Translations under genes and position numbers: made by a program
Notes under the pieces: generated by a model
What the model saw: only the letters and a program-made list of their open reading frames with translations
What the model was told of the DNA's origin: nothing
Database searches by the model: none
Part shown: piece after piece, positions 43,471-52,834 of the stretch
Layout of the letters: every line of letters starts with the position of its first letter
Position numbering within the stretch: position 1 is the first letter of the stretch
Assembly: GCF_005502885.1 (NCBI RefSeq)
Contig: NZ_SCMR01000021.1
Location: forward strand, 1-64,000
DNA: 64,000 nucleotides
Direction of reading: 5' to 3'
From: Microbacterium sp. 2FI
GTDB taxonomy: Bacteria; Actinomycetota; Actinomycetes; Actinomycetales; Microbacteriaceae

Positions 43471-45053
43471 CGGCAGAGGCGATCCTCTCGGGTCGCACGA
43501 CTCTCGGCATCGAGCTCGGCTCGACGCGGATCAAGGCATGCCTCGTGGATGCCGCAGACCCGGCGACCGTGCTCGCCGTGGGCAGTCACGAGTGGGAGAA
43601 CCGGTTCGAGGACCGCGTCTGGACCTACGCGATCGATGATGTCTGGGCGGGACTCCAGGCCGCCTACGCCGATCTGCTCGCCGACGCGGAGCGCCGACAC
43701 GGCGTCCGACCGCGGACGTTCGGTGCGATCGGCGTCTCGGCGATGATGCACGGCTACCTCGCCTTCGACGCCGAGGGCGAGCTTCTCGCTCCCTTCCGCA
43801 CATGGCGCAACACCACGACGTCGCGGGCGTCCGGGGTGCTGACCGCGCTGTTCGGCGAGAACATTCCGCTGCGGTGGTCGGTCGCGCATCTCTACCAGGC
43901 GGTGCTCGACGAGGAGCCCCACGTCAGCGACGTGCGCTTCCTGACGACGCTCGCGGGGTACGTCCACTGGAAGCTCACCGGGCGCAAGGTGCTCGGCGTG
44001 GGCGACGCGTCGGGTATGTTCCCGATCGACTCGGCCACCCACGACTACAACGCGACGATGCTCGAGCAGTTCGACCAGCTCGTCCTCGAGCGGGCGTACG
44101 GACTGAAGATCTCCGAGATCCTCCCCGAGGTGCTGGTCGCCGGCCAGGAGGCCGGCCGGCTCACCGAGGCGGGAGCCGCGCTCCTCGATCCGTCGGGCGA
44201 CCTGCAGCCGGGTGCCCCGCTCTGCCCGCCCGAGGGCGACGCCGGCACGGGCATGGTCGCGACCTGCTCGGTCGCGCCGCGCACCGGCAACGTGAGCGCC
44301 GGCACGAGCATCTTCGCGATGGTCGTACTCGAACGCCCCCTGACGAGCAGCCACCACGAACTCGACCTCGTCACGACGCCCGCGGGCGACCCGGTGGCGA
44401 TGGTGCACTGCAACAACGGCGCGAGCGAGCTCGCGGCGTGGGTGGGCATGTTCAGCCGCTTCGCCGCGGTGACCGGCGGCACGCTGAGCTCGGACGACGT
44501 CTTCGAGGCGCTCTTCCGCGAGGCGCTCGACGGGGATCCCGACGCCGGTGGGCTGCTCGCCTACAACCATCTCGCGGGCGAGCCGATCGCCGGGCTCACC
44601 GAGGGTCGGCCGCTGTTCGTACGCACGCCTGACAGTCGCTTCACGCTGGCGAACGTCATGCGGGCGCAGCTGTACGGGGTGTTCGGCACGCTGGCACTCG
44701 GCATGCGAGTGCTCGACGGCGAGGGCGTCGAGATCGACCGCATGTTCGCCCACGGCGGCATGTTCCGCACCGCCGGAGTCGCCCAGCGGTTCCTCGCCGG
44801 TGCACTGGACGCACCGGTCGCGGTAGGCGAGACCGCGTCGGAGGGCGGGGCCTGGGGTATCGCGGTGCTCGCCGCCTACCTTGCGGTCGCCGAAGAGGCC
44901 ACCCTCGACGACTACCTCCGCGAGCGCGTCTTCCGCGGCGCGGACTTCGACGTCGTCGACCCCGATTCCGAAGACGTTCCCGGCTTCGCCGCCTACCTCA
45001 CCCGCTATCGCGACGGCCTGGCCGTCGAACAAGCCGCCGTCCAGGCGCTCTGA
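43467..45053 (+). CDS. araB: L-ribulokinase (FGGY family)
   Basis: 528 residues from ATG 43467, coupled to araD. ATP-dependent phosphorylation of L-ribulose, with FGGY signatures: N-terminal phosphate loop [36 protein letters not shown] and C-terminal [23 protein letters not shown]. It is shorter than the 566-residue E. coli AraB and resembles the actinobacterial/Thermotoga type. Its place between araD and araA makes L-ribulose the clear substrate; FGGY kinases for xylulose are a weaker alternative. Confidence 0.92.
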   Translation: MTAEAILSGRTTLGIELGSTRIKACLVDAADPATVLAVGSHEWENRFEDRVWTYAIDDVWAGLQAAYADLLADAERRHGVRPRTFGAIGVSAMMHGYLAFDAEGELLAPFRTWRNTTTSRASGVLTALFGENIPLRWSVAHLYQAVLDEEPHVSDVRFLTTLAGYVHWKLTGRKVLGVGDASGMFPIDSATHDYNATMLEQFDQLVLERAYGLKISEILPEVLVAGQEAGRLTEAGAALLDPSGDLQPGAPLCPPEGDAGTGMVATCSVAPRTGNVSAGTSIFAMVVLERPLTSSHHELDLVTTPAGDPVAMVHCNNGASELAAWVGMFSRFAAVTGGTLSSDDVFEALFREALDGDPDAGGLLAYNHLAGEPIAGLTEGRPLFVRTPDSRFTLANVMRAQLYGVFGTLALGMRVLDGEGVEIDRMFAHGGMFRTAGVAQRFLAGALDAPVAVGETASEGGAWGIAVLAAYLAVAEEATLDDYLRERVFRGADFDVVDPDSEDVPGFAAYLTRYRDGLAVEQAAVQAL

Positions 45054-45094
45054 CCTCCGCCCTCCTCCCCGCAAGACCCCGAAGGAACACGTTC

Positions 45095-46606
45095 ATGACC
45101 CGCACGCCTCTCGCCACCACCCTTGACGCCTACGAGGTCTGGTTCGTCACCGGCAGCCAGAACCTCTATGGCGAAGAGACGCTCCGCCAGGTCGCCGAGC
45201 AGTCGCAGGCGGTCGCCGACGGCCTCGGCGGGCTGCCCGTGAAGGTCGTGTGGAAGCCGGTGCTGAAGGATTCCGACAGCATCCGTCGCCTCGCCCTCGA
45301 GGTGAACGGCCGCGACGACGTGATCGGCGTGATCGCGTGGATGCACACGTTCAGCCCGGCGAAGATGTGGATCGCGGGCCTGGATGCGCTGCAGAAGCCG
45401 CTGTTGCACCTGCACACGCAGGCGAACGTCGAACTGCCGTGGGCCGACATCGACTTCGACTTCATGAACCTCAACCAGGCCGCCCACGGCGACCGCGAGT
45501 TCGGGTACATCCAGACCCGCCTCGGGGTCGCCCGCAAGACCGTCGTCGGCCACGTGTCGAACCCTGCGGTGCTGCAGCAGGTCGAGGACTGGCAGCGCGC
45601 AGCGGCCGGCTGGGCGGCATCCCGCTCGCTGAAGCTCGCCCGCTTCGGCGACAACATGCGCTACGTCGCGGTCACCGAGGGCGACAAGACCGAGGCCGAG
45701 CTGCGCTTCGGCGTGCAGGTGAACACGTGGGGCGTGAACGAGCTCGTCGCGGCCGTCGATCAGGTGACGGATGCCGACGTCGACGCTCTCGTCGAGGTGT
45801 ATCTCGCCGAGTACGACGTCGCCGCGGAGCTGCTTCCGGGCGCCGACAGGCATCAGAACCTGCGTGACGGGGCCGCGATCGAGCTGGGGCTGCGCTCCTT
45901 CCTCGAGGAGGGCGGGTTCGGCGCCTTCACCACGAGCTTCGAAGACCTCGGCACGCTGAAGCAGCTTCCCGGTCTCGCGGTGCAGCGTCTGATGGCCGAG
46001 GGTTACGGCTTCGGCGCGGAGGGTGACTGGAAGACCGCGATCCTCGTGCGCGTCGCGAACGTCATGGGCGCGGGCCTCCCGGGCGGCGCGAGCCTCATGG
46101 AGGACTACACCTACGACCTCGTCCCGGGCGCGGAGCGCATCCTCGGCGCGCACATGCTCGAGGTCTCGCCGTCGCTGACGTCGGCCAAGCCGCGCCTGGA
46201 GGTGCACGCGCTCGGTATCGGCGGCAAGGATGACCCGGTGCGGCTCGTCTTCACCGCAGACGCCGGTCCCGCTCTCGTCGTCGCGATGAGCGACATGCGC
46301 GACCGGTTCCGCCTGGTCGCGAACGTCGTGCAGAACGTCGACGCCCCCGACCTCCCCAAGCTCCCCGTCGGCCGTGCCGTGTGGGAGCCCGCCCCCGACT
46401 TCGCGACGTCGGCGGCGTGCTGGCTCGCCGCCGGCGCAGCGCACCACACCGTGATGACGACCGCCGTCGGCATCGACGTTTTCCGCGACTTCGCCGAGAT
46501 CGCGAAGACCGAACTCGTCGTCATCGACGAAGACACCACTGTCCGCGGCTTCCAGCGCGAACTCCGCTGGAACCAGGCCTACTACCGACTCGCCCAGGGC
46601 CTCTGA
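45095..46606 (+). CDS. araA: L-arabinose isomerase
   Basis: 503 residues, close to the usual 500. Manganese-dependent aldose-ketose isomerase converting L-arabinose to L-ribulose. Metal and catalytic residues are all present: E309 (EGDWKTA), E336 (MEDYTYDL), H353 ([10 protein letters not shown]) and a histidine of AAHHTVMT for the fourth ligand, with the same spacing as E306, E333 and H350 of E. coli AraA. The N-terminal [16 protein letters not shown] is diagnostic. AAGGAA precedes ATG 45095, 41 bp after araB. Confidence 0.97.
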   Translation: MTRTPLATTLDAYEVWFVTGSQNLYGEETLRQVAEQSQAVADGLGGLPVKVVWKPVLKDSDSIRRLALEVNGRDDVIGVIAWMHTFSPAKMWIAGLDALQKPLLHLHTQANVELPWADIDFDFMNLNQAAHGDREFGYIQTRLGVARKTVVGHVSNPAVLQQVEDWQRAAAGWAASRSLKLARFGDNMRYVAVTEGDKTEAELRFGVQVNTWGVNELVAAVDQVTDADVDALVEVYLAEYDVAAELLPGADRHQNLRDGAAIELGLRSFLEEGGFGAFTTSFEDLGTLKQLPGLAVQRLMAEGYGFGAEGDWKTAILVRVANVMGAGLPGGASLMEDYTYDLVPGAERILGAHMLEVSPSLTSAKPRLEVHALGIGGKDDPVRLVFTADAGPALVVAMSDMRDRFRLVANVVQNVDAPDLPKLPVGRAVWEPAPDFATSAACWLAAGAAHHTVMTTAVGIDVFRDFAEIAKTELVVIDEDTTVRGFQRELRWNQAYYRLAQGL

Positions 46607-46652
46607 CGCCCGCCTCACCACTCCACCCGATGAAGAGACGGAGTTCTCACCG

Positions 46653-49631
46653 ATGAGATCACGACCCACCCAGTCCCGCACCGGTGCGCCGCGGCGCACC
46701 ATCCGACGGGCGATCGCCTCATCACTGATCGGCGCGCTCGCCGTCACGGCGATCGGGCTCTCCGCTCCGGCGGCCGCCAACGCGGCCGCCGTTCCGGCCC
46801 CGACTGCCCACTACGACATGTCCGCGTCGGGTACGTCGCTGTTGGATGTGTCGGGCAATGGCCGCAACGCGACACTCACGGGGCTCGGTGCGAGCTCGTT
46901 CGTGAACCTCGCCGGAGACAATGTGCTGCGGTTCAACGGCGACGGCTACGCTTCGCTCCCGCAGGGCCTGGTCACCGGCACCGACAACAGCTTCACCGTG
47001 GAGTACACGGTTACCACGCAGACCGCGCGCAACCAGTTCGGCTGGGTGATCGGGAACGGCATCGGCGCCTGGAACACCACGCAGCTGGGGAACCACGTGT
47101 TCGTCAACCCGCGTTCCGCCGACGCCCCCAGCGGCCGCGTGCTCGCGGGCATCCGCGTGAAGGACAGCGGAAACGGCGAGACGCGACTTCCCGACGGCGG
47201 TCCGCTCAACCCGGGATTCACCACGCTCACGCTGGTCGGCAGCGGCAACACGCTGACGCTCTACCGCGACGGCACTCAGATGTCGACCGTGACCCACACG
47301 AAGGTGATGAGCGCCATCGTGCCGGCCACCGGCGTACTCGGATACATCGGCCGCTCGTTGTACACCGGCGACGCGCTCGTGAAGGCCGACGTCACGGACA
47401 TCAAGTTCTGGGATGTCGCGCTCACCCCGCAGGAGGTCACCGACAGCATGCCGACCGCCGCGCAGAAGGCCGCCGCGACCGACGGGATCATCCGTCTCGA
47501 CATCCAGTCCACGGTCCGCGGAGCCAACCCGTCGCTTCAGGAGGTCACGAAGAACCTGACCTTCCCGGCATCCTCCAACGGCGTCTCGCTCACCTGGGCG
47601 AGCTCCAACACCGCTGTGGTGTCGAACACCGGAGTGGTCTCGCGGAGCACGCTCACCAGCGACACTCCTGTCACCGTGACCGCCACGACGGGGCTCGGCA
47701 CGACGATCACCTTCGACGTCATCGTGAAGGCGCCCGTGCTCACGGCCGACCTCGACGCGATCTCGCTGACGGCACGGACCACCGAGAACCTGCCCCTGAT
47801 CACCACCGGTGCCGTCAACGGCGCCGCGATCACGTGGACGTCGTCGGACGCTGCGCTCGTGACTCCGACCGACGCGGCGTACACCGCACCGGCCGTCGGT
47901 GCCGCCGACCCGTTCCGGGGCGGCGGACTGGTCGAGCGTCCCGCGTACGGCGAGGGCGACAGTTCGGTGACGCTCACCGCCACCGCGACGCTCAACGGCA
48001 GCACGGCGCAGCGCACCTTCACGGTCGCCGTCGCTGAGAAGGGCCGCTGGGCACCCGATGCCGGCTACGCAGCGGCGTACTTCAAGGCCGACAACGACGA
48101 GAAGATCTATCAGGCGGCGACGTCGGGCAACGACTTCTTCACATTCGCGCCGGTGAACGGCGGCAACCCGGTCATCACGTCGACCGCCGACACGACTGGC
48201 CTTCGCGACCCGTACGTGATCCGCTCCGCCGAGGGCGACAAGTACTACATGATCGCCACAGACCTCTGCATCGGCTGCACGGGCGACTGGGGGGCTGCGC
48301 AGTCCAACGGCAGCCTCAAGGTCGAGGTGTGGGAGTCGACCGACATGAAGAGCTGGGTCCGCACGAACGGTCAGAACACCGGCATCACGATCAACCAGCC
48401 CGAAGCCGGCATGACCTGGGCGCCCGAGGCGTACTGGGACGACGACCTGCAGTCGTACGTCGTGTTCTTCGCGTCGCGCCTGTACAACGACGTGACGCAC
48501 ACCAGCGGCCCCGGCCATGCGCGCATGTTCTACGTGCTCACGCGCGACTTCAAGACGTTCACCTACCCGCCGGCCATGTGGCAGGACACCGGGTACGCGC
48601 GGATCGACTCGACGGTCACGAAGATCGACGACTTCTACTACCGCTTCACCAAGAACGAGGACAACGGCGCCGCCGGAGCTCTCGAGATCGGCAAGGACAT
48701 CTTCCTGGAGCGCTCGAAGGTGCTGACCGCGCCGACGACGCAGTCCAGCTGGACGGCCGACCCCGACACGACGTGGCAGCTCACCGACACCTACATGACG
48801 AGGCTCGAGACCAACCAGGTCGGCGAAGGCCCGGAGATCGTCAAGCTCAACGCCGGTGACCCGAACAACACCGCCGAGGGGGACGGCTACGTCTTCCTCG
48901 TCGACAACTACGGTGCGGGCGGCTATCGCGCCTTCCTCACGGATGCCGACGCGATCGCATCGAGCACCCAGAGCGACCGTCTGTCCAAGCGCGCAGAGTG
49001 GGTCGTCCGGCCCGCGGGCGGGCTGCCGGCGAGTCCTCGCCACGGCTCGTTCGTGAGCGTGTCGAAGTCGGTGCTCACGGGGCTCAACACCTGGAGCCCC
49101 GTCGCCGCGGTCGCGTCGACCACCACCGCGACGGCCGAAGGCAGCGTCGTGACGGCCGAAGTCGAGGCCGCGGACGGCGGCGACGTCGTCGGCACCGTCA
49201 CCTTCTCGGGCGGCGCCTGGAGCGAGACGGTCGACCTCGAGGGGGGCGTGGCGCAGGTAGCCGTGCCGGCGGGCGTCGGCAGCGTCACTGCCCACTACGA
49301 CGGCTACCGCGACGGACTCGTGAGCCCGTCGACGTCGGCCGCCGTGTCGGTGGCTCTCGAGCTCACGGCCGTGGCGACGACTCGCTGTGTGGCAGGCAAG
49401 GTCGTCGAGGTCGTGACGGTGACCAACGCCGACGACGTCGCCGCGACCGTCACCCTCGCCGGTGCGTACGGGAGCAAGACCCTCACGGTCGCCGTAGGCA
49501 AGGCGAGCTCGGCGTCGTTCACGACCCGCATCGCCGCATTCCCGGGCGACAGCGTGTCGGTGACCGCCACCGCCCCGGGCGGGCAGAGCTACAGCGGCCA
49601 GGTGACGGTGGCACCCGTCACCTGCGGCTAG
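46653..49631 (+). CDS. Secreted LamG-Ig-GH43 arabinosidase with RCVAGK tail (D)
   Basis: 992 residues. Long basic signal peptide (to about residue 48, GLSAPAAANAA). LamG (about 50-265), two Ig-like spacers (LTWASSNTAVV and ITWTSSDAALV, about 290-465), GH43 propeller (about 475-800), one Ig-like repeat and the shared C-terminal domain. GH43 elements: Asp in GLRDPYVIR, MTWAPEAYWDDD, Asp in ARIDSTVTK, Glu in VGEGPEIV. Closest in the window to GH43 (A). It lies 46 bp after araA with no terminator between, so it may be the last secreted gene of the araDBA transcript; ACGGAG is the only ribosome-site candidate. Confidence 0.82.
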   Translation: MRSRPTQSRTGAPRRTIRRAIASSLIGALAVTAIGLSAPAAANAAAVPAPTAHYDMSASGTSLLDVSGNGRNATLTGLGASSFVNLAGDNVLRFNGDGYASLPQGLVTGTDNSFTVEYTVTTQTARNQFGWVIGNGIGAWNTTQLGNHVFVNPRSADAPSGRVLAGIRVKDSGNGETRLPDGGPLNPGFTTLTLVGSGNTLTLYRDGTQMSTVTHTKVMSAIVPATGVLGYIGRSLYTGDALVKADVTDIKFWDVALTPQEVTDSMPTAAQKAAATDGIIRLDIQSTVRGANPSLQEVTKNLTFPASSNGVSLTWASSNTAVVSNTGVVSRSTLTSDTPVTVTATTGLGTTITFDVIVKAPVLTADLDAISLTARTTENLPLITTGAVNGAAITWTSSDAALVTPTDAAYTAPAVGAADPFRGGGLVERPAYGEGDSSVTLTATATLNGSTAQRTFTVAVAEKGRWAPDAGYAAAYFKADNDEKIYQAATSGNDFFTFAPVNGGNPVITSTADTTGLRDPYVIRSAEGDKYYMIATDLCIGCTGDWGAAQSNGSLKVEVWESTDMKSWVRTNGQNTGITINQPEAGMTWAPEAYWDDDLQSYVVFFASRLYNDVTHTSGPGHARMFYVLTRDFKTFTYPPAMWQDTGYARIDSTVTKIDDFYYRFTKNEDNGAAGALEIGKDIFLERSKVLTAPTTQSSWTADPDTTWQLTDTYMTRLETNQVGEGPEIVKLNAGDPNNTAEGDGYVFLVDNYGAGGYRAFLTDADAIASSTQSDRLSKRAEWVVRPAGGLPASPRHGSFVSVSKSVLTGLNTWSPVAAVASTTTATAEGSVVTAEVEAADGGDVVGTVTFSGGAWSETVDLEGGVAQVAVPAGVGSVTAHYDGYRDGLVSPSTSAAVSVALELTAVATTRCVAGKVVEVVTVTNADDVAATVTLAGAYGSKTLTVAVGKASSASFTTRIAAFPGDSVSVTATAPGGQSYSGQVTVAPVTCG

Positions 49632-49639
49632 CGCCGACA

Positions 49640-49673
49640 GCGAAGGGCCCGCGCAGCGCCGCGGGCCCTTCGC
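49640..49673 (+). terminator. 14-bp terminator hairpin after GH43 (D)
   Basis: Perfect arms 49640-49653 and 49660-49673 with a CAGCGC loop, nine bases after the stop codon. Probably ends the importer-ara-GH43 transcript. Confidence 0.85.
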
Positions 49674-49785
49674 CGTGCAGCGGGCGACGGCCGACCGACT
49701 GGCTCGGCCCCGGCCCCGCCGATACTGTGAAGACCGCTCATCCACGACCAGCATCCACCCACTCGACGCAGGGAATCTCAAACTC

Positions 49786-50730
49786 ATGGCACGTACCCCG
49801 ATGTCCGGCACCCAGCACGCGCTCCGCGCGGGCGACTACGAGGCGGTCATCGCCAGCGTCGGCGCGACGCTGCGCTCGCTGACCTACGACGGCCGCGACC
49901 TCGTCGTGCCGTTCGAGGCCGACGAGGTGCGCCCCGCCCACCGCGGCGCGACCCTCGCCCCGTGGCCGAACCGCGTCGTCGACGGAAAGTACGCGTTCGG
50001 CGGCGTCGAGCGCCAGCTCGCCCTCAGCGAGCCGGCGCGCTCGCACGCCCTCCATGGGCTCGCGACGTGGCTCGACTTCGAGGCGATCGACAAGGGTCCC
50101 GACCACGTCACTCTCGCGGCAGTCATCCCGGCCCAGACGGCGTACCCGTGGCGGATCATCGTCACCACCACCTTCTCGCTCGGGCCCGACGGCCTCACGC
50201 AGTCGGTGACGGCGCGCAACGACTCGGAGAGCCCCGCGCCGTGGGGCACGGGTCCCCATCCCTACCTCGTCGCCGGCGCGGGTCGCGTCGACGAGTGGAC
50301 GCTCGAGCTGCCGGCGGAACTCGTGCTCGCCGTCACGCCCGACCGCCTCATCCCGACCGACGTCGCGGCCGTCGATGCCGACGAGCCCGAGCGCTTCGAC
50401 TTCCGTGAGGCGCGGCTGATCGCGACGGCCGAGATCGACCACGCGTACACCGGCCTCATCCGCGACGCCGACGGTACGGCGACGGTTCGGGTGACGGATG
50501 CTGCCGGCCACGGGGTCGAGATGTCGTGGGATGCCGCCTGCCCGTGGGTTCAGATCCACACCGCCGACAAGCCCGATCCCGACTCCTCGCGCATCGGCCT
50601 CGCGGTCGAGCCGATGACCTGCGCGCCCGATGCCTTCAACGCCGACGCGTACCCCTACGACGCGGGCCTGATCGTGATCGAGCCCGAGGCGTCGGCCACG
50701 GCATCCTGGCGCATCGCCGCGATCGCCTGA
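49786..50730 (+). CDS. Aldose 1-epimerase family protein (galM-like)
   Basis: 314 residues from ATG 49786 with AGGGAA ten bases upstream. Beta-sandwich mutarotase fold with ATLAPWPNRVVDGKYAF, catalytic-region histidine in SHALHGL and second histidine in GTGPHPYL; the catalytic Glu is likely that of LAVEPMTCAPDAFN near residue 280. Mutarotates aldoses, which would supply the anomer needed by AraA after glycosidases release arabinose. C. glutamicum ATCC 31831 also keeps a galM-like gene in its arabinose cluster, as I recall. No signal peptide. Confidence 0.85.
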   Translation: MARTPMSGTQHALRAGDYEAVIASVGATLRSLTYDGRDLVVPFEADEVRPAHRGATLAPWPNRVVDGKYAFGGVERQLALSEPARSHALHGLATWLDFEAIDKGPDHVTLAAVIPAQTAYPWRIIVTTTFSLGPDGLTQSVTARNDSESPAPWGTGPHPYLVAGAGRVDEWTLELPAELVLAVTPDRLIPTDVAAVDADEPERFDFREARLIATAEIDHAYTGLIRDADGTATVRVTDAAGHGVEMSWDAACPWVQIHTADKPDPDSSRIGLAVEPMTCAPDAFNADAYPYDAGLIVIEPEASATASWRIAAIA

Positions 50731-50754
50731 TCGCGCGTCTTCCCGTCGGCCGCG

Positions 50755-51342
50755 TCAGTGGTGGCCGGGATCGACGACGGAGTGCTCGCCGTGGTCGGGG
50801 GCGAGCCGCCCGGCCTCGGTGGCTCCGAGCGCGGGGGTGACGACGCCGGCGACGATCACCGCGGTGACGAAGAGGACCGACAGGCGCGGGGCGCCGGCAT
50901 CCGTCGCCGTTCCCGTGCGCAGGGCGTGCGCGGCTCCCAGCGAGCAGGCCAGAAGAAGGACGGATGCCGCGACCACGGCGATCACGCTCGTGCGCGACGG
51001 GTCGGCCATGAGGGCGACGGCTGTTGCGACCATGCCGGCGAGAGCTGCGCCGATGGCGAAGCGCGGAGTGACGAGGCGTCCTCGCATGAGAGTTGCGACG
51101 CCCCAGACGAGGGACGCGAGACCGAGAATGACGAGAGCGGTGCCGGCCCCCCGGGCGGCACCGCTCCCGTCTGCGCCCGTGAGGGCTCCTGCGCCGAGAG
51201 CGAGCTCGACCAGACCCGCTCCCCAGGCCGCGACGGCGGCCCAGGAGGGAGCGGAGGTGGGGGCGGCGACCGTGGCCGAGCCGTGCGCGGAGCGCGGTTC
51301 GGACTCCGTCACGGGGACGGCGGTCGCGGCGATGATGGACAT
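50755..51342 (-). CDS. Integral membrane protein, unknown function
   Basis: 195 residues with about five hydrophobic segments (roughly 33-55, 68-88, 95-112, 120-140 and 152-172) and a His-rich tail (DHGEHSVVDPGHH). I recognise no family. It lies two bases downstream of the DUF4383 gene and is probably cotranscribed with it. The short acidic N-terminus and His tail could touch metal, but nothing proves it. Confidence 0.6.
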   Translation of the reverse strand: MSIIAATAVPVTESEPRSAHGSATVAAPTSAPSWAAVAAWGAGLVELALGAGALTGADGSGAARGAGTALVILGLASLVWGVATLMRGRLVTPRFAIGAALAGMVATAVALMADPSRTSVIAVVAASVLLLACSLGAAHALRTGTATDAGAPRLSVLFVTAVIVAGVVTPALGATEAGRLAPDHGEHSVVDPGHH

Positions 51343-51344
51343 GT

Positions 51345-51764
51345 TCAGGCCGTACGGCTCGACAGTTCGGCGCGAGCGTTGCGCTCGGCGGCGAGTCCGA
51401 CACCCAGCAGCACGATGGCGCTGGCGAGGTGGAGGAAGTGGTCGAAGGTGTTCAGGGCCAGGATGTTGAGCGCGGTGCCGACGAGGAAGAACCCGACGAT
51501 TCCGAGCAGCAGATAGGTGGCGCCGACGATCACGTTGACCGTCTTGGCGGCGACCGCCGACGAGAGCCCGGCGACCAGCAGCGCGCCGCCGATGAGCAGG
51601 TGGGCGACGTTGTGGAGGGGGTTGACCTCGAAGATCCCGAGGAGCAGTCCACCCTCGGTCGCGACGAAGCCGACGCCGCCCGTGACGGCGAAGCCGAGGG
51701 CTCCGACGACGAGGTAGACGGCGCCGAAGATCGTGGCGACGAGGCGGTTCGGTGACGAGCGCAT
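51345..51764 (-). CDS. DUF4383 membrane protein
   Basis: 139 residues with four membrane helices. DUF4383 features: NRLVATIFGAVYLVVGALGF at the start, NPLHNVAHLLIGGALLVAGL in the middle and NTFDHFLHLASAIVLLGVGL near the end, with the paired His-containing HNVAHL and DHFLHL helices. Function unknown; common in actinobacteria as stress-associated inner-membrane proteins. GAGGA lies upstream of ATG 51764. Confidence 0.8.
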   Translation of the reverse strand: MRSSPNRLVATIFGAVYLVVGALGFAVTGGVGFVATEGGLLLGIFEVNPLHNVAHLLIGGALLVAGLSSAVAAKTVNVIVGATYLLLGIVGFFLVGTALNILALNTFDHFLHLASAIVLLGVGLAAERNARAELSSRTA

Positions 51765-51864
51765 GAGCGTCCTCCTTGTTTCGTGGCGGCGGGGTGCCGC
51801 GTCACCGTGTTGTTCGGATGCCTCGGGGGATCGGATTGGACGAGTCCTCCCCGACCACGCAGAA

Positions 51865-51888
51865 GGCCCCGGAGTACTCTCCGAGGCC
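51865..51888 (-). terminator. Terminator hairpin of the 65-aa gene
   Basis: 10-bp stem with one mismatch (51865-51874 with 51879-51888) around a TACT loop, 57 bp past the stop of the leftward small gene. Confidence 0.6.
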
Positions 51889-51944
51889 CACCGCGTCGGT
51901 GCCGGGCTCTGCCGCGTGGGAAGAGCGCCGGGCGGATCAGCGCA

Positions 51945-52142
51945 TCAGCTGTCGCGCAGCTCTTCCTTGATCGAGTTGCGTGTGCGCACCGAGTCGCGCT
52001 CGGCCTCTGCCTTCTTCACCTCGGCGTCGGCCTTCTTCTCATCAGCCTTGTCGCCGATGCGGTCGGTCGTGTCTTCCCACGTGTCCTGGATCTTCTCGCC
52101 GACGGCCTCGGCCGTCTGCTTCGCGTCATCAAGGAATCCCAT
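51945..52142 (-). CDS. Small hydrophilic stress-type protein, 65 aa
   Basis: Highly charged, Ala/Lys/Asp/Glu-rich, and probably one long amphipathic helix (DDAKQTAEAVGEKIQDTWEDTTDRIGDKAD then KKADAEVKKAEAERD). This layout resembles CsbD-like and LEA-like small general-stress proteins, though no family signature is exact. GGAG precedes ATG 52142. No signal or membrane segment. Confidence 0.65.
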   Translation of the reverse strand: MGFLDDAKQTAEAVGEKIQDTWEDTTDRIGDKADEKKADAEVKKAEAERDSVRTRNSIKEELRDS

Positions 52143-52259
52143 GATCTGCTCCCTTCGTGAAGGACTGTGTTCTTCGACGCTACGTCGGGGGTCGGATCCC
52201 AGCAGGGGGGTTGCGCACGAGGGCTCGGGTTGCTACGCGTTCGGTGCCACACTCGATCC

Positions 52260-52694
52260 ATGCGATTCGAGACGACACTCTTCCTCGTCGGCAACAACAC
52301 CGGCATCGAGGTGCCGCCCGAGATCCTCGACGAGCTCGGCGGCGGCAGGCGTCCGGCGGTCAACGTCACGGTCAACGACGACTACTCGTATCGCAGCACG
52401 GTCGCGTCGATGGGTGGGCGCTACCTGATCGCGTTCAGCGCCGACAAGCGCGCCACGACGGGACTTGCCGGCGGCGACGCGATCACGGTCGAGCTGAGTC
52501 TCGACACGGCTCCGCGCACGGTCGAGGTTCCGGACGACCTTGCCGCGGCTCTCGACGCGGCACGAGTGCGGGACGCGTTCGATGCGCTCGCGCCGAGCGC
52601 GAAGAAGGCGCACGTGACGAACGTCGAGGGCGCGAAGGCCGCAGAGACGCGAGCGCGTCGCGTCGCGGCCATCGTCGCGAAACTCGGCGGCTGA
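52260..52694 (+). CDS. YdeI/OmpD-associated and DUF1905 domain protein
   Basis: 144 residues from ATG 52260. N-terminal DUF1905 beta-barrel (RFETTLFLVGNNTGIEVPPEILDELGGGRRPAVNVTVN, about 2-95) followed by the C-terminal YdeI-like helix pair (VPDDLAAALDAARVRDAFDALAPSAKKAHVTNVEGAKAAETRARRV). The family is linked to antimicrobial-peptide protection in enterobacteria, but its biochemical role is unknown. Stands alone, divergent from the small stress gene. Confidence 0.82.
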   Translation: MRFETTLFLVGNNTGIEVPPEILDELGGGRRPAVNVTVNDDYSYRSTVASMGGRYLIAFSADKRATTGLAGGDAITVELSLDTAPRTVEVPDDLAAALDAARVRDAFDALAPSAKKAHVTNVEGAKAAETRARRVAAIVAKLGG

Positions 52695-52834
52695 GGTGTT
52701 CGCGCGCGTCTGAGCGCAATTCGCGTCGTCTCGGCCATGGGATGCCGCAGCGCAAGCGCCGAGACGACACAGAGTGCTGCGCGAGCCGTATCAGAGTGCG
52801 TTCTGCGTCGCTTTCGGCGATGGATGCCTGGGGG

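Noticed and set aside
14025..49631. Sortase anchoring of the secreted enzymes
   Set aside because: None of the proteins ends in LPXTG plus hydrophobic segment and basic tail; all seven tailed proteins end in CG.
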